DNA of 46,407 nucleotides from Holophagaceae bacterium (GCA_025363715.1 JANYLR010000092.1:1-46407); one strand, 5' to 3'; positions 25,978 through 35,465 are shown, numbered from the stretch's first letter. Numbers and translations are program-made. The notes: generated from the sequence alone by a model not told the origin.

Positions 25978-27501
25978 TCACACAGGAGTAACTGCGCGGC
26001 GCTTCACGGGCCACACTTCTCGGCGGCGGGCCCGGGCGAGACGGGCGATGATCTCGGCGCGCAGGTCCTCGGGCGCCACGATGGCGTCCACGTGCAACTC
26101 GGCGCCCAGCTTCTTCAGGTTGATATCCTCGTTGTACTCATCGCGGAGCTGCTGGACGTAGACCATGCGTTCTTCCTCAGGCTTCTCGGCGATCTTGTTG
26201 GCGAAGACGGCGTTCACGGCGGCCTCGGCGCCCATGACGGCGATGCTGGCGGTGGGCAGGGCCAGGGTGGCATCGGGATCGAAGCCCGGACCGCTCATGG
26301 CGTAGAGGCCCGCCCCGTAGGCCTTGCGCACCACCACGCAGATGCGGGGTGTGCTGCAGCCGGCCATGGCGCTGATCATCTTGGCGCCGTGGCGGATGAT
26401 GCCCTGCTTTTCCACCGCGCTTCCGATCATGAAACCCGGCACGTCGCTCAGGAAGACCAGTGGGATGCCGAAGGCGTCGCAGAGCGTCATGAAGCGCGTG
26501 GCCTTGTCGGCGCTGTCCACGAAGAGCACGCCGCCCTTCACCCGGGGCTGGTTGGCCAGGATGCCCACGGGCTTGCCGTCGAGGCGTGCCAGGCCAGTGA
26601 TGATCTCACCGGCGAAGAGTTTCTTGATCTCCAGGAAGCTGCCTTCGTCCACTAGGCCCTCGATGAAATCCTTCATCTGGAAGGGGGCCATGATATCCGC
26701 AGGTACCAGCGCGCCCAGGGGCTTCGCCCTGGGCGAGACCGCCTTCGGCGGGGTCACGGGGAGGGTGTCTTCACAGTGCTGGGGGAAGTAGGACAGGTAC
26801 TGTCTGCAGAGCTCGATTGCTTCGACCTCGGTCTTGCAGAGGAAGTCACCGCAGCCGCTCACGGAGCAGTGCATCTTCGCGCCGCCCAGATCCTCCAGGC
26901 TGATCTTCTCGCCGATGACCATTTCCGCCATGCGGGGGGAGCCCAGGTACATGCTGGCGTTGCCCTCCACCATCACCACCACGTCGCAGAAGGCGGGAAT
27001 GTAGGCGCCGCCCGCGGCGGAGGGCCCGAAGAGCAGGCAGACCTGGGGTACCAGGCCCGAGAGCGCCACTTCCATGTGGAAGATCGTTCCCGCGTGGCGC
27101 CGTCCCGGGAACATATCTAACTGGTCTGTGATCCGCGCTCCCGCGCTGTCCACCAGGTAGAGCATGGGCACCTTCAGGCGCATCGCCACTTCCTGGATGC
27201 GGATGATCTTCTCCACCGTGCGGGCGCCCCAGCTGCCGGCCTTGATGGTGCTGTCGTTGGCCATGAGGGCCACCGCGCGGCTCGCCACCATGGCCGTGCC
27301 CGTGATGACGCCGTCCGCAGGCAGATCCTTGGCCAGGGCGTTGGCGAAAAGGCCATCCTCCACGAAGCTGCCTTCGTCCACCAGCAGGTGGATGCGTTCC
27401 CGGGCGAAGAGCTTGCCGGCTTCCGCGTTCTTCTCGTGGGCCTTGGCGGCGCCACCTTTCTTGATCCGATCAACTTCCGAATGGAACTGCTCAGATTGCA
27501 T
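25978..27501 (-). CDS. Acyl-CoA carboxylase carboxyltransferase subunit (PccB-like)
   Basis: 507 aa carboxyltransferase with two crotonase-like halves. It transfers CO2 from biotin to an acyl-CoA, or the reverse. The acyl-CoA oxyanion region is in the N-terminal half (DSAGARITDQ, FGPSAAGGAYIPAF) and the biotin side in the C-terminal half (SDVPGFMIGSAVEKQGIIRHGAKM). It is closest to propionyl- or methylcrotonyl-type subunits. No biotin carboxylase or biotin carrier gene is adjacent, so its partners must be encoded elsewhere. It is divergent from the first MFS gene, 44 bases away. Confidence 0.9.
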   Translation of the reverse strand: MQSEQFHSEVDRIKKGGAAKAHEKNAEAGKLFARERIHLLVDEGSFVEDGLFANALAKDLPADGVITGTAMVASRAVALMANDSTIKAGSWGARTVEKIIRIQEVAMRLKVPMLYLVDSAGARITDQLDMFPGRRHAGTIFHMEVALSGLVPQVCLLFGPSAAGGAYIPAFCDVVVMVEGNASMYLGSPRMAEMVIGEKISLEDLGGAKMHCSVSGCGDFLCKTEVEAIELCRQYLSYFPQHCEDTLPVTPPKAVSPRAKPLGALVPADIMAPFQMKDFIEGLVDEGSFLEIKKLFAGEIITGLARLDGKPVGILANQPRVKGGVLFVDSADKATRFMTLCDAFGIPLVFLSDVPGFMIGSAVEKQGIIRHGAKMISAMAGCSTPRICVVVRKAYGAGLYAMSGPGFDPDATLALPTASIAVMGAEAAVNAVFANKIAEKPEEERMVYVQQLRDEYNEDINLKKLGAELHVDAIVAPEDLRAEIIARLARARRREVWPVKRRAVTPV

Positions 27502-27545
27502 GGGAACCTCGGGATGGAGGCTCCAGCATATGCGATCCTGGAGGG

Positions 27546-28748
27546 ATGGCGTACGCAGAGGAATCGAGGCACGGCGGGTTCCTGACGGCGCCTTTCATTA
27601 TCATCTGCGCCTTCTACTTCCTAGTCTTCGCGGCGGGCTACCAGCTCTTTCCGGTGGTGCCCCTGCACCTCCGCGACATGGGTGCGAGCCTCGCCGAGAG
27701 CGGCCGCTTCCAGACGGCCTTCATGCTGGGCTCGGGATTCGGGTCGCTCTTCACGGGACCCCTGGGTGACCGTCTGGGGCAGCGGCGGGTGTTGCGCGTG
27801 GCCTCACTTCTCCTGGTGGCGATCCTCGTGGCCTACGGCTTCCTGAAGGTGCGTTGGGTGTTCTACCTGCTGGCGCCCCTCCACGGTGTGCTGTGGTCCG
27901 CGCTTCGGACCGCTTCCGTCGCCAAGGTGGGCGGGATCCTGCCGCTGCAGCACCGGGCCCAGGGCCTTTCGCTCTTCGGCCTCACCGGGCCCGGCGGCGT
28001 GGCGGTGGGTCCCCTGGTCGGCCTGTGGCTGATGCCGCACCTGGGCTTCGCCTGGATGCTGATCCTGCTGGCGGGGGTCTTCGCGGTCCTGCACGGCCTC
28101 ATTGGGGCCCTGCCCCGGGAAGCGCCGCGCGAACTTGAAGCCACGGCGTTGTTCCAGTGGCCGGACCGCGCCGTATGGGGAATGGTGGCCGTGATGATGC
28201 TCGTGGGTCTCGGCTTCGGGCCCATGCCACCCTACAGCGCCCAGGAAGCGAAGGCTCTCGGGATGGCCTGGCCTGCCACCTTCCTCACTTGTTTCGCTCT
28301 GGGCATGATGGCCATCCGCGGCCTGCTGGCGCTTACGGGAATGGGACGGCGCCCGGTGAACCTGCTGCCGGCCATGATCGTGCTGGCTACGGCCGGCTAC
28401 GTCCTGCTGGCCTTCCTGCCAGGGGGCATGGCCCGCCATCTGCTGGCGGGGCTCATCTATGGCGCGGGCTACGGCATGGTGCACACCCTGCTCATCATGA
28501 ACATCTTCGCCACCACGCCGCCCGAGCGCGTCGGCGCCGCGGTGGGCGCTCTTTTCTTCGCCTTCGATGCGGCCACCGCCTTCGGGGCCCTGGGCCTGGG
28601 CTGGGTCATGGAGCACCTGGGCTTCCGCTGGGGCTGGGCCATCGGGGCGGTCCTGATGGCCCTCTCCATCCCCGTGGCCCGCCGGATCGTCCGGAAGGGG
28701 CAGGCCGTGACATCCCTGCCTGGACCCTCTGCCATCCTGGATGCATGA
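27546..28748 (+). CDS. MFS transporter (first of a tandem pair)
   Basis: 400 aa, about 12 membrane helices. The loop between helices 2 and 3 has the MFS signature in the form GPLGDRLGQRR. The second half contains LLIMNIFATTPPERVGAAVGALFFAFDAATAFGALGLG. It is a close paralogue of the next gene, which it overlaps by four bases (ATGA, 28745-28748). The substrate cannot be deduced. Confidence 0.88.
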   Translation: MAYAEESRHGGFLTAPFIIICAFYFLVFAAGYQLFPVVPLHLRDMGASLAESGRFQTAFMLGSGFGSLFTGPLGDRLGQRRVLRVASLLLVAILVAYGFLKVRWVFYLLAPLHGVLWSALRTASVAKVGGILPLQHRAQGLSLFGLTGPGGVAVGPLVGLWLMPHLGFAWMLILLAGVFAVLHGLIGALPREAPRELEATALFQWPDRAVWGMVAVMMLVGLGFGPMPPYSAQEAKALGMAWPATFLTCFALGMMAIRGLLALTGMGRRPVNLLPAMIVLATAGYVLLAFLPGGMARHLLAGLIYGAGYGMVHTLLIMNIFATTPPERVGAAVGALFFAFDAATAFGALGLGWVMEHLGFRWGWAIGAVLMALSIPVARRIVRKGQAVTSLPGPSAILDA

Positions 28749-29890
28749 CGGATCTTTCCAGCCCCCGCACGCCGCTCGTGACCCGGCAGTTCGCCCTGAT
28801 GTGGTCGCTGACCTTTGTGACCTTTTTTGCGGCCTTCCAGCTCTTCCCCACGGTGCCCCTGCGCCTGCGGGAACTCGGCGCGGACCTGGCGGAGAGCGGC
28901 CGCTTCATGAGCCTCTTCACGGCGGGCAGCGCCCTGGGCGCGCTGCTCACCGGACCCCTGGGTGATCGCCTCGGCCACCGCCGCCTCCTGATCGCCTCGG
29001 CCCTGCTCTTCGCGGTCTTCCTGGGGGGCTACGCCCTGACTCCCACCCGCTGGGGCTTCTATCTCTTGGCCTTCCCCCACGGCATCGTGTGGTCGGGGCT
29101 GCTGACGGCCACCATGGCCTCCATGGCCCATGTGCTGCCGGAGGACCGCCGCGCCGATGGCCTCAGCCTCTACGGCCTGGCCAGCCCGGGGGGCGTCATC
29201 GTGGGGCCCCTCCTGGGCCTGTGGATCATGCAGCACTGGGGCTTCGCGCCCATCGGCTGGTATCTGGCGGGGCTCTTCGTCCTGCTGGGGGTCCTGGCCA
29301 CCAGCCTGCCGGAGGATCATCCCCACGGCCGCGCGGAGGGCTTCCTCTGGCCCGATGCCGTGGTCATCGCCCCCTGCCTGGTCCTCTTCGGCGTGGCCCT
29401 GGGCTACGGCGCCATCGGCAGCTACACGGCCCAGGAGGGCCTGGCCCTGGGGATGAAGGTGCCTTCGGTGTTCCTGTCCTGCATGGCCGTGGGCATGGTG
29501 GCCATGCGGCTCGTCATGCTGCGGCGGGGTTTCGGGAAGCGGCCCATCCGCAAGCTGCCCTCCATGCTGCTGGGCGCCTTCGCGGGCATGGTCCTGCTGG
29601 CGGCCCTGCCCGGGGGTACGCCGCGGCACGCCGTCTCCGCCCTGCTCTACGGCGCCGGGTACAGCATGCTGCACACGCTCCTCAACGCGAAGCTGCTGGA
29701 ATCCGTGGATCCGAAGCGACGCGGTTCGGCCTTCGGCGCCCTCCTTTTCGCCTTCGACGCGGGCATTGGCCTGGGCGCCTTCAGCCTGGGCTGGACCATC
29801 GGCCACTATGGCTACCGCATGGGCTGGGCCCTGGGCGCCGTGGCCCTGATCGCGGCGCTGCCGCTGGCGCTGAAGCTGGGCCGGGATTGA
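28745..29890 (+). CDS. MFS transporter (second of a tandem pair)
   Basis: 381 aa, about 12 membrane helices, with GPLGDRLGHRR in the first cytoplasmic loop. It aligns with the preceding protein along the whole length (shared AESGRF near residue 45, LYGAGY and GALLFAFDA near 300), so the pair arose by tandem duplication. It ends seven bases from the convergent glycyl radical enzyme. The two could form a heteromer or have split substrates. Confidence 0.88.
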   Translation: MTDLSSPRTPLVTRQFALMWSLTFVTFFAAFQLFPTVPLRLRELGADLAESGRFMSLFTAGSALGALLTGPLGDRLGHRRLLIASALLFAVFLGGYALTPTRWGFYLLAFPHGIVWSGLLTATMASMAHVLPEDRRADGLSLYGLASPGGVIVGPLLGLWIMQHWGFAPIGWYLAGLFVLLGVLATSLPEDHPHGRAEGFLWPDAVVIAPCLVLFGVALGYGAIGSYTAQEGLALGMKVPSVFLSCMAVGMVAMRLVMLRRGFGKRPIRKLPSMLLGAFAGMVLLAALPGGTPRHAVSALLYGAGYSMLHTLLNAKLLESVDPKRRGSAFGALLFAFDAGIGLGAFSLGWTIGHYGYRMGWALGAVALIAALPLALKLGRD

Positions 29891-29897
29891 CGGGAAG

Positions 29898-32261
29898 TCA
29901 GCTGGCGAAGGTGTCGTGCTCCGTGCGGCGGATGATCTCTTCCTGGAGCTCGCTGGAAAGATCGCAGAAGTAGTCCGAGTAGCCAGCCACACGCACGATC
30001 AGGTCCCGGTGGCTTTCCGGATGGGCCTGGGCCTCCCACAGCTTGGCCGCGGTGACGACGTTGAACTGGACATGGTGGCCATCCATTTTGAAGTAGGTGC
30101 GCACCAGGTGCTGGAGCCGCTCGATGCCTCCCTCTCCTTCCAGGAGGCTGGGCGTGAACTTCATGTTCAGCAGGGTGCCGCCTGTCTTCGCATGGTCCAT
30201 CTTCCCGGCGGAGCGCAGCACGGCCGTGGGCCCGCAGCGGTCCGCGCCCTGCACGGGGGAGATGCCCTCGGATAGGGGCTCGCCGGCCCGGCGCCCATCC
30301 GCCGAGGCCAGGCAGACTTGGCCGAAATAGACATGGCAGGTGGTTGGCAGCATCTCCAGCCGGTAGGCACCACCCTTGCCGTTGGGACGGCCATCGATGG
30401 ACTCGAAGAGGAAGCTGAACACCCTCACCATCACATCGTCCGCCGCCGCGTCGTCGTTCCCGTACTTGGGCGTCTTGTGGAGGAGGCGCTGGCGCAGGGG
30501 CTCCTGGTCACGGAAGTCGGCATCCAGGGCCGAGACCAGCTTTGGCAAAGCCAGGGTCTGGTGCTCGAAGACCACCTGCTTCATGGCTGAGAGGCTGTCC
30601 GTGACGCTGCCGATGCCCACCGCCTGGATGAAGGTGTTGTTGTACCGGGCACCACCAGCGTTGTAGTCCCGGCCCTTGCGGATGCAATCGTCCGTGAGTA
30701 CCGACAGGAAGGGCACGGGCATGCGGGTGGCGTAGATCCGCTCAATGACTTGGTTCCCGCGAATCTTGAGGTCCAGGAAGTGCCGGGTCTGGGTCTCGAA
30801 GGCTTTGACCACCTGCTCGAAAGAACCGACGGTGGCTGGATCGCCCGTGCGAGGTCCGAGCTGCCGCCCCGTGCGCGGATCGCGGCCATCGTGCAGGGCC
30901 AGTTCCAGCATCTTCGGCAGGTTGAAGTACCCCGTGAGGATGTAGGCCTCCTTGCCGAAGGCCCCCACCTCCACGCAGCCCGAGCAGCCGCCGGCGCGGG
31001 CGTCCTCCAGGGACTTGCCCTGGCGCAGCTGCTCCTCCACCACCGTGTCGGCGTTGAAGAGAGAGGGAAAGCCGTACCCGTTCCGGATGACCCGCAGGGC
31101 GTGCTTGAGGATGGCGTCCGGCGTCTTCCGGGAGACCTGGACATTGCTGCTGGGCTGGAGCAGGTGCATTTGTTCGATGATCTCCAGCAACAGGTCTGTG
31201 AGCTCGTTGCTGCCGTCACTGCCGTCCGGCAGGAGGCCCGCCAGGTTCAGGTTGGCGAAGTCCGTGTAGGTGCCGCTCTCCGCCGCGGTGACGCCTACCT
31301 TGGAGGGCGACGTGTGGTTGTTGAACTTCACGAAGAAGCACTCCAGCAGCTCCCGGGCGGCTTCCCGCGTGAGGCTGCCGTCCTCCAGGCCGCGCTGGTA
31401 GAAGGGCCATAGGTGCTGGTCCAGGTGGCCGGGACTGAAGGCGTCCCAGCCGTTCAGCTCTGTGATGACGCCCTGGTGGCAGAACCAATAGGACTGCAAC
31501 GCCTCCTGGAAGTCCCGCGGGGCCTGGGCCGGAACGCGGCGGCAGACCTCCGCAATGCGGCGCAGCTCCGCGGCTCGGGCAGGTTCCGCCTTGGCGGCCT
31601 GCCGCTCAGCCTCCATTGCGTGGCGTTCAGCCAACAGGATCAGGGCCTCGCAGGAGAAGTCCATGGCCTCCAGCTGGGACCGCTTGTCCTCCGCCTCGGA
31701 GTCCCGCTCGAAATCCAATACCGCTTTGGCGGCAGCGATATCGGCCTGGAAATCCCGCAGGCCGCGGCCATAGATCTTGTCGTCCAGCACCGTGTGGCCC
31801 GGCGCCCGCTGCTCCATGAATTCCGTGAAGACGCCGGCCTCGTAAGCGTCGTGCCACTCCCCCGGCAGCACTGCGAAGATCTGGTCCCGCAGGCTGCGGC
31901 CCCGCCAGTAGGGAATGATGTCCCGCTCGTAGGCTTCGACCATGGTTTCCGGCACCCGATAGCGGGTCATGGGGCGCGTGTCGAGGATGCGCAGGTCCTC
32001 CACCGAGTGGCAGGTGAGCTCGGGATAGGTGGGCACGGCCTTGGGCCGGGGCCCGCGCTCGCCCACGATCAGCTCCCCGGCACCGATCCAGACGGTCTTG
32101 TGCTCGCAGAGGTGCTTGAAGGCCAGGGCCCGCATCACGGGCACGGCGTGCCTGCCGAGGTGCTCCCGGTAGAAGGCCGTCATCAACTGGGCCCGCTCGG
32201 GATCGAGGGAGGGGATCGCGTCCAGGCTTTCCTGGCGGAGCCTTGCCGTTCGCTCGTTCAT
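29898..32261 (-). CDS. hypD: Glycyl radical enzyme, trans-4-hydroxy-L-proline dehydratase-like (HypD)
   Basis: 787 aa anaerobic dehydratase or lyase. The glycyl radical is G760 in RVAGYSDYF near the end. The thiyl cysteine is C429 in CSGCVEVGAFGKEAY, followed by the catalytic-base glutamate E431. The distance from cysteine to glycine (331) equals that remembered for C. difficile HypD (C434, G765). The neighbourhood around the cysteine matches the HypD branch more than pyruvate formate-lyase, choline or diol lyases. No pyrroline-5-carboxylate reductase is adjacent. The activase overlaps by four bases upstream. A different hydroxy-acid or diol substrate in the same branch remains possible. Confidence 0.7.
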   Translation of the reverse strand: MNERTARLRQESLDAIPSLDPERAQLMTAFYREHLGRHAVPVMRALAFKHLCEHKTVWIGAGELIVGERGPRPKAVPTYPELTCHSVEDLRILDTRPMTRYRVPETMVEAYERDIIPYWRGRSLRDQIFAVLPGEWHDAYEAGVFTEFMEQRAPGHTVLDDKIYGRGLRDFQADIAAAKAVLDFERDSEAEDKRSQLEAMDFSCEALILLAERHAMEAERQAAKAEPARAAELRRIAEVCRRVPAQAPRDFQEALQSYWFCHQGVITELNGWDAFSPGHLDQHLWPFYQRGLEDGSLTREAARELLECFFVKFNNHTSPSKVGVTAAESGTYTDFANLNLAGLLPDGSDGSNELTDLLLEIIEQMHLLQPSSNVQVSRKTPDAILKHALRVIRNGYGFPSLFNADTVVEEQLRQGKSLEDARAGGCSGCVEVGAFGKEAYILTGYFNLPKMLELALHDGRDPRTGRQLGPRTGDPATVGSFEQVVKAFETQTRHFLDLKIRGNQVIERIYATRMPVPFLSVLTDDCIRKGRDYNAGGARYNNTFIQAVGIGSVTDSLSAMKQVVFEHQTLALPKLVSALDADFRDQEPLRQRLLHKTPKYGNDDAAADDVMVRVFSFLFESIDGRPNGKGGAYRLEMLPTTCHVYFGQVCLASADGRRAGEPLSEGISPVQGADRCGPTAVLRSAGKMDHAKTGGTLLNMKFTPSLLEGEGGIERLQHLVRTYFKMDGHHVQFNVVTAAKLWEAQAHPESHRDLIVRVAGYSDYFCDLSSELQEEIIRRTEHDTFAS

Positions 32262-33136
32262 GGATGGCCTCCTACGGTGACCGCAATGCCATGGGCCCGG
32301 AATAGGTCCGCCAGACCGGCCATGTGTTCAGGTGCGGGGAGAGGGATCTGCTCCAGATGGTACTCCCTGCCGAGGCGGCGGAACTTGGCCGCGCCGGTGC
32401 TGTGATAGGGCAGCAGGTCCAGGCGCCGCACGCCGGGTACCCGCGCGACGAACCGGGCCGTGGCCTCCAGGTTCGCCGCGTCGTCGTTGACGCCGGGAAT
32501 CACGGGCACGCGGATCCAGATCTGGCCATGGACCCGGCCCAGGGCCTCGAGGTTGGCGAGAATGCCCGCGTTGCCAGTGCCGGTCCAGGCGCGGTGCTGG
32601 GCATCGTTCATGTGCTTCAGGTCGAAGAGCACCAGATCGGTGAGAGCCGCGGCCGCCAGCAGATCCCTCCGGCGCCCCAGGCCGCAGGTGTCCAGGGCAG
32701 TGTGGATTCCGCGGCGCCGCAGATCCGCCAGCGCCTGCAGCACGAAGAGTGCTTGGCTGAGGGGCTCTCCGCCGGAGAGGGTGACCCCTCCTCCGGACTC
32801 ATCAAAGAACAGGCGGTCCCGCAGCACCTCACCGACCAGGTCTTCGACCGATAGATCCCGGCCCAGCAGCTGTCGCGCCCCGGTCGGACAAGCATCCACG
32901 CAGGCCTCTGGTTCACTGACACCATGGCAGCTGCCACAGGCGATGCAGCGACCTTCCATGGTGACCAGCTCCCGGTCGATGGACTGGCTTTCGGGATTGT
33001 GGCACCAAGCGCAGGCCAGGGGGCAGCCCTTCAGGAACACAGTCGTTCTCAAGCCGGGGCCATCCTGGAGGGAGAAGCGCTGGATGTTGAAGATCCGGCC
33101 TTTCCCCGCAGGGATGGGGGTCCATTCCTCGGTCAT
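32258..33136 (-). CDS. Glycyl radical enzyme activating enzyme (radical SAM)
   Basis: 292 aa. The radical SAM cluster motif CPLACAWC (CX3CX2C) is near residue 40. A ferredoxin-like insert follows (CIACGSCHG and CVDACPTG), then SGGEPLSQ and the core beta barrel. It makes the glycyl radical on the enzyme encoded just downstream (four-base overlap, ATGA, 32258-32261). The ATG at 33136 gives an N terminus typical for the family; the frame opens to 33178 with a cysteine-rich, unlikely extension. Confidence 0.93.
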   Translation of the reverse strand: MTEEWTPIPAGKGRIFNIQRFSLQDGPGLRTTVFLKGCPLACAWCHNPESQSIDRELVTMEGRCIACGSCHGVSEPEACVDACPTGARQLLGRDLSVEDLVGEVLRDRLFFDESGGGVTLSGGEPLSQALFVLQALADLRRRGIHTALDTCGLGRRRDLLAAAALTDLVLFDLKHMNDAQHRAWTGTGNAGILANLEALGRVHGQIWIRVPVIPGVNDDAANLEATARFVARVPGVRRLDLLPYHSTGAAKFRRLGREYHLEQIPLPAPEHMAGLADLFRAHGIAVTVGGHP

Positions 33137-33216
33137 CGAACCGCCCTGGCATCGAGGCTTTCCACTGCAACCCCTCACATGACCAAATCGTTCAGCTCCT
33201 CTTGTTCCACGCGCGT

Positions 33217-33984
33217 CTAGCCCCGCCGGTGGAGCTTATGCACGCTCGCCTGGTCCAGACACTTCACGAGCATTTCGTCGATGTTCACGTGGTCGGGCAG
33301 CGCGAGGCACCAGCGCACGCACTCGGCCACGTCGCTCGCCTGGAGGGGCTGCACGCCCTTGTAGACTGACCTGGCCTTGTCGCCATCCTTCAGGCGTACC
33401 TCGGAGAATTCAGTCTCGGCCATGCCGGGATCTACGGAGGTGACGCGGATCTGCTCGCCATTCAGCTCCAGGCGCAGGCTGTGGGCCATGGCTCGCACCC
33501 CGTGCTTGGAGGCGCAGTAGACGCTGCCACCCTCGTAGGGCTGGTGCCCCGCGGTGGAGCCGATGAAGAAGATGTGGCCCCAGCCGGCCTTGCGCAAATG
33601 TGGAAGGCCCGCGCGAATGGTCTTCACCACGCCTTCGACGTTGGTGCGCAGCATCGCTTCAAGATCCTCGTCTGGCGTTTCCCACAGCTTGTAGGTACCG
33701 CTGGCCAGACCCGCGTTGGCCACCAGCACGTGCAGTCCGCCCAGCGCCTCCGCCGCAGCCCCAACGAAGGCATTGACGCTGGCGGTATCGCGGGTATCCA
33801 CGGCCCCGGCGAAGGCCTGGATGCCGTGGGTTTGCTTCAGCTCGTCTGCCAGGGCCTGCACGCGCTCCACGCGGCGGGCGCCCAGAGCCAAGTGGCAGCC
33901 CTGCGACGCCAGTAGCCGGGCCATGGCCGCGCCAAAACCGCTGGAGGCGCCCGTGATGAGGACGATGGGATGGTCGGGGCGCAT
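33217..33984 (-). CDS. Short-chain dehydrogenase/reductase
   Basis: 255 aa NAD(P)-dependent oxidoreductase. The cofactor loop TGASSGFG is at 11-18 and NAG at 90-92. The catalytic set is S143, Y156 and K160 (YCASK). VDPGMAETEFSEVR is characteristic of the YdfG/3-hydroxy acid dehydrogenase group. The ATG at 33984 has CAGGA seven bases upstream. The frame stays open through the next gene but in the wrong phase. It lies between the glycyl radical pair and an aminotransferase, all leftward, and may reduce an aldehyde or keto acid from that pathway. Confidence 0.9.
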   Translation of the reverse strand: MRPDHPIVLITGASSGFGAAMARLLASQGCHLALGARRVERVQALADELKQTHGIQAFAGAVDTRDTASVNAFVGAAAEALGGLHVLVANAGLASGTYKLWETPDEDLEAMLRTNVEGVVKTIRAGLPHLRKAGWGHIFFIGSTAGHQPYEGGSVYCASKHGVRAMAHSLRLELNGEQIRVTSVDPGMAETEFSEVRLKDGDKARSVYKGVQPLQASDVAECVRWCLALPDHVNIDEMLVKCLDQASVHKLHRRG

Positions 33985-34004
33985 GGGGAATCCTGAAGGA
34001 GGGG

Positions 34005-35360
34005 CTAGCGGTAGTTCAGGTGGAACTCGGCCAGGGCTTCGACCACTTTCCGCAGTTTCTCCACGGGCGGCAGGATGGTCGTGCGGAAGTGGGCCGTGCC
34101 CTCGGCCTGGCCGAAGCCCGAGCCCGGCACCACGCAGATGCCCGTCTTCTCCAGCAGGGCCATGGAGTACTCGGCATCTGTCCGCCCCGGTGGCAGCTTG
34201 ATGTTGGGGAAGGCGTACATGGCCCCGGCCACGACGTTGCAGGAGATGCCCTCGATGCGGTTCAGGCCCTCGGCCAGCAGGATGGCCCGCTGCTTGAGCG
34301 AGTCGAGGATGGCGCCTTTCTCGGCGGCATAGATGGGATAGGAGGGCATGCCGGGTTTCGGCGGACGCACCATGGCGAAGGTGGCGGTCTGGCCGGGCAG
34401 GTTGGCGCAGAGACTTACGCTCTGGAGCTTCAGGATCTGCGCGGCCACATCCTCTGGGACATTGCGGTACTCGAAGTAGCCGCCGCGCACGCCGCACTCG
34501 CCCAGGAAGCCCTTGGAGCAGGAATGGAAGCTGAAGAGTGAAACGTCCTTTGCCTCTACCTGATGCAGCACCTTCGCGAAGGAGGTGAATTCATCCCCCG
34601 CGAGATAGATATTCTCCTGGTAGACCTCGTCAGCCAGGATCGACAGTCCGTGGGCCTTTGCGAAGTCGATGATCATCGCGATGTTGGCCTCGTCCAGGAC
34701 TGCGCCGGTGGGGTTGCCGGGGTTGATCACGCAGATGGCCTTCACCTGAGTACCTTGGGCCTTGGCCTGGTCCATGGCCTCCTCCAGCATGGTGCGACTC
34801 AGCTTCCAGCCATTGGCCTCATCCAGGAAGTAGGGCACCATGCGCCCTTCGTACAGCGTGATGGTGGCCGAGTAGAGCGGGTATTGGGGGATGGGGACCA
34901 TGATGCCGTCCTGCGGACCACTGATGAGCAGCCGCAGAATGGTTTGCACGCCCTTGCTGGCGCCGTCCGTCAGGAAGATGGCATCCGGGTCCACGCCGAT
35001 GTGGTCCCGCTCAAGGATGAACTCGGCCACGGCCTCCCTGATGAAACGCACGCCACGGCTCTCGCTGTAGGCGCCGAGGCCGTGTTTGGTGCCAGCGAGG
35101 ATGGCCTTGGCGGTTTCGATTGCATCCGCCGGAAACGTCCCGGGCGCCAGTTCCATGAGGGCCGGGTACTCGCACAAGGCGAGGATCTGACGGTTCCAGG
35201 TGAGCGCTGGCTGTCCCAAAGACTGGGGATTGCCGATGTTGCAGTAGATGATTTCGCGGCCCTGTTTCTCCAGTTCCCCGGCCCGGGCCACGATGGGTCC
35301 CCGCACGGCGTACTCCGTCTCAAGGACGGCTTTCCCCAGGTCGGTCAATCGAATGGTCAT
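34005..35360 (-). CDS. Alanine-type aminotransferase (class I/II, eukaryotic-ALT-like)
   Basis: 451 aa PLP enzyme. The PLP lysine is K283 in SFHSCSKGFLGECG, with the pyridine-binding aspartate in ADEVYQE (about 243). N and Y residues of the cofactor site are in INPGNPTGA and IPQYPLYS. The N-terminal GKAVLETEYAVRGPIV and the segment YCNIGNPQSLGQ are typical of the glutamate-pyruvate transaminase group. The ATG at 35360 follows GGAG at a spacing of six. The gene points away from the acyl-CoA dehydrogenase across a region with a perfect palindrome (35450-35465). Confidence 0.88.
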   Translation of the reverse strand: MTIRLTDLGKAVLETEYAVRGPIVARAGELEKQGREIIYCNIGNPQSLGQPALTWNRQILALCEYPALMELAPGTFPADAIETAKAILAGTKHGLGAYSESRGVRFIREAVAEFILERDHIGVDPDAIFLTDGASKGVQTILRLLISGPQDGIMVPIPQYPLYSATITLYEGRMVPYFLDEANGWKLSRTMLEEAMDQAKAQGTQVKAICVINPGNPTGAVLDEANIAMIIDFAKAHGLSILADEVYQENIYLAGDEFTSFAKVLHQVEAKDVSLFSFHSCSKGFLGECGVRGGYFEYRNVPEDVAAQILKLQSVSLCANLPGQTATFAMVRPPKPGMPSYPIYAAEKGAILDSLKQRAILLAEGLNRIEGISCNVVAGAMYAFPNIKLPPGRTDAEYSMALLEKTGICVVPGSGFGQAEGTAHFRTTILPPVEKLRKVVEALAEFHLNYR

Positions 35361-35396
35361 CGTCCGCTCCAACCCAGGATTGTATCCCCAGGTGCA

Positions 35397-35411
35397 TGTC
35401 CAAGTAATGGG
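35397..35411. repeat. Solo fragment of the MITE left end
   Basis: TGTCCAAGTAATGGG here is identical to 42085-42099, the left end of the MITE-like element. No second end is visible nearby, so it is a relic or a chance match. Confidence 0.35.
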
Positions 35412-35449
35412 AATGCCCGCGCCAATCCCTTGGAGGACCGCGGTCCCGC

Positions 35450-35465
35450 GATGATTCGAATCATC
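35450..35465. promoter_or_regulatory. Perfect 16-bp palindrome between divergent genes
   Basis: GATGATTCGAATCATC is a perfect palindrome with no spacer, in the middle of the 215-base gap between the aminotransferase and the acyl-CoA dehydrogenase. Its form suits a dimeric regulator. Confidence 0.55.

Noticed and set aside
33217..34497. A longer short-chain dehydrogenase
   Set aside because: The extra N-terminal part is out-of-frame aminotransferase sequence; ATG at 33984 fits the Rossmann start.
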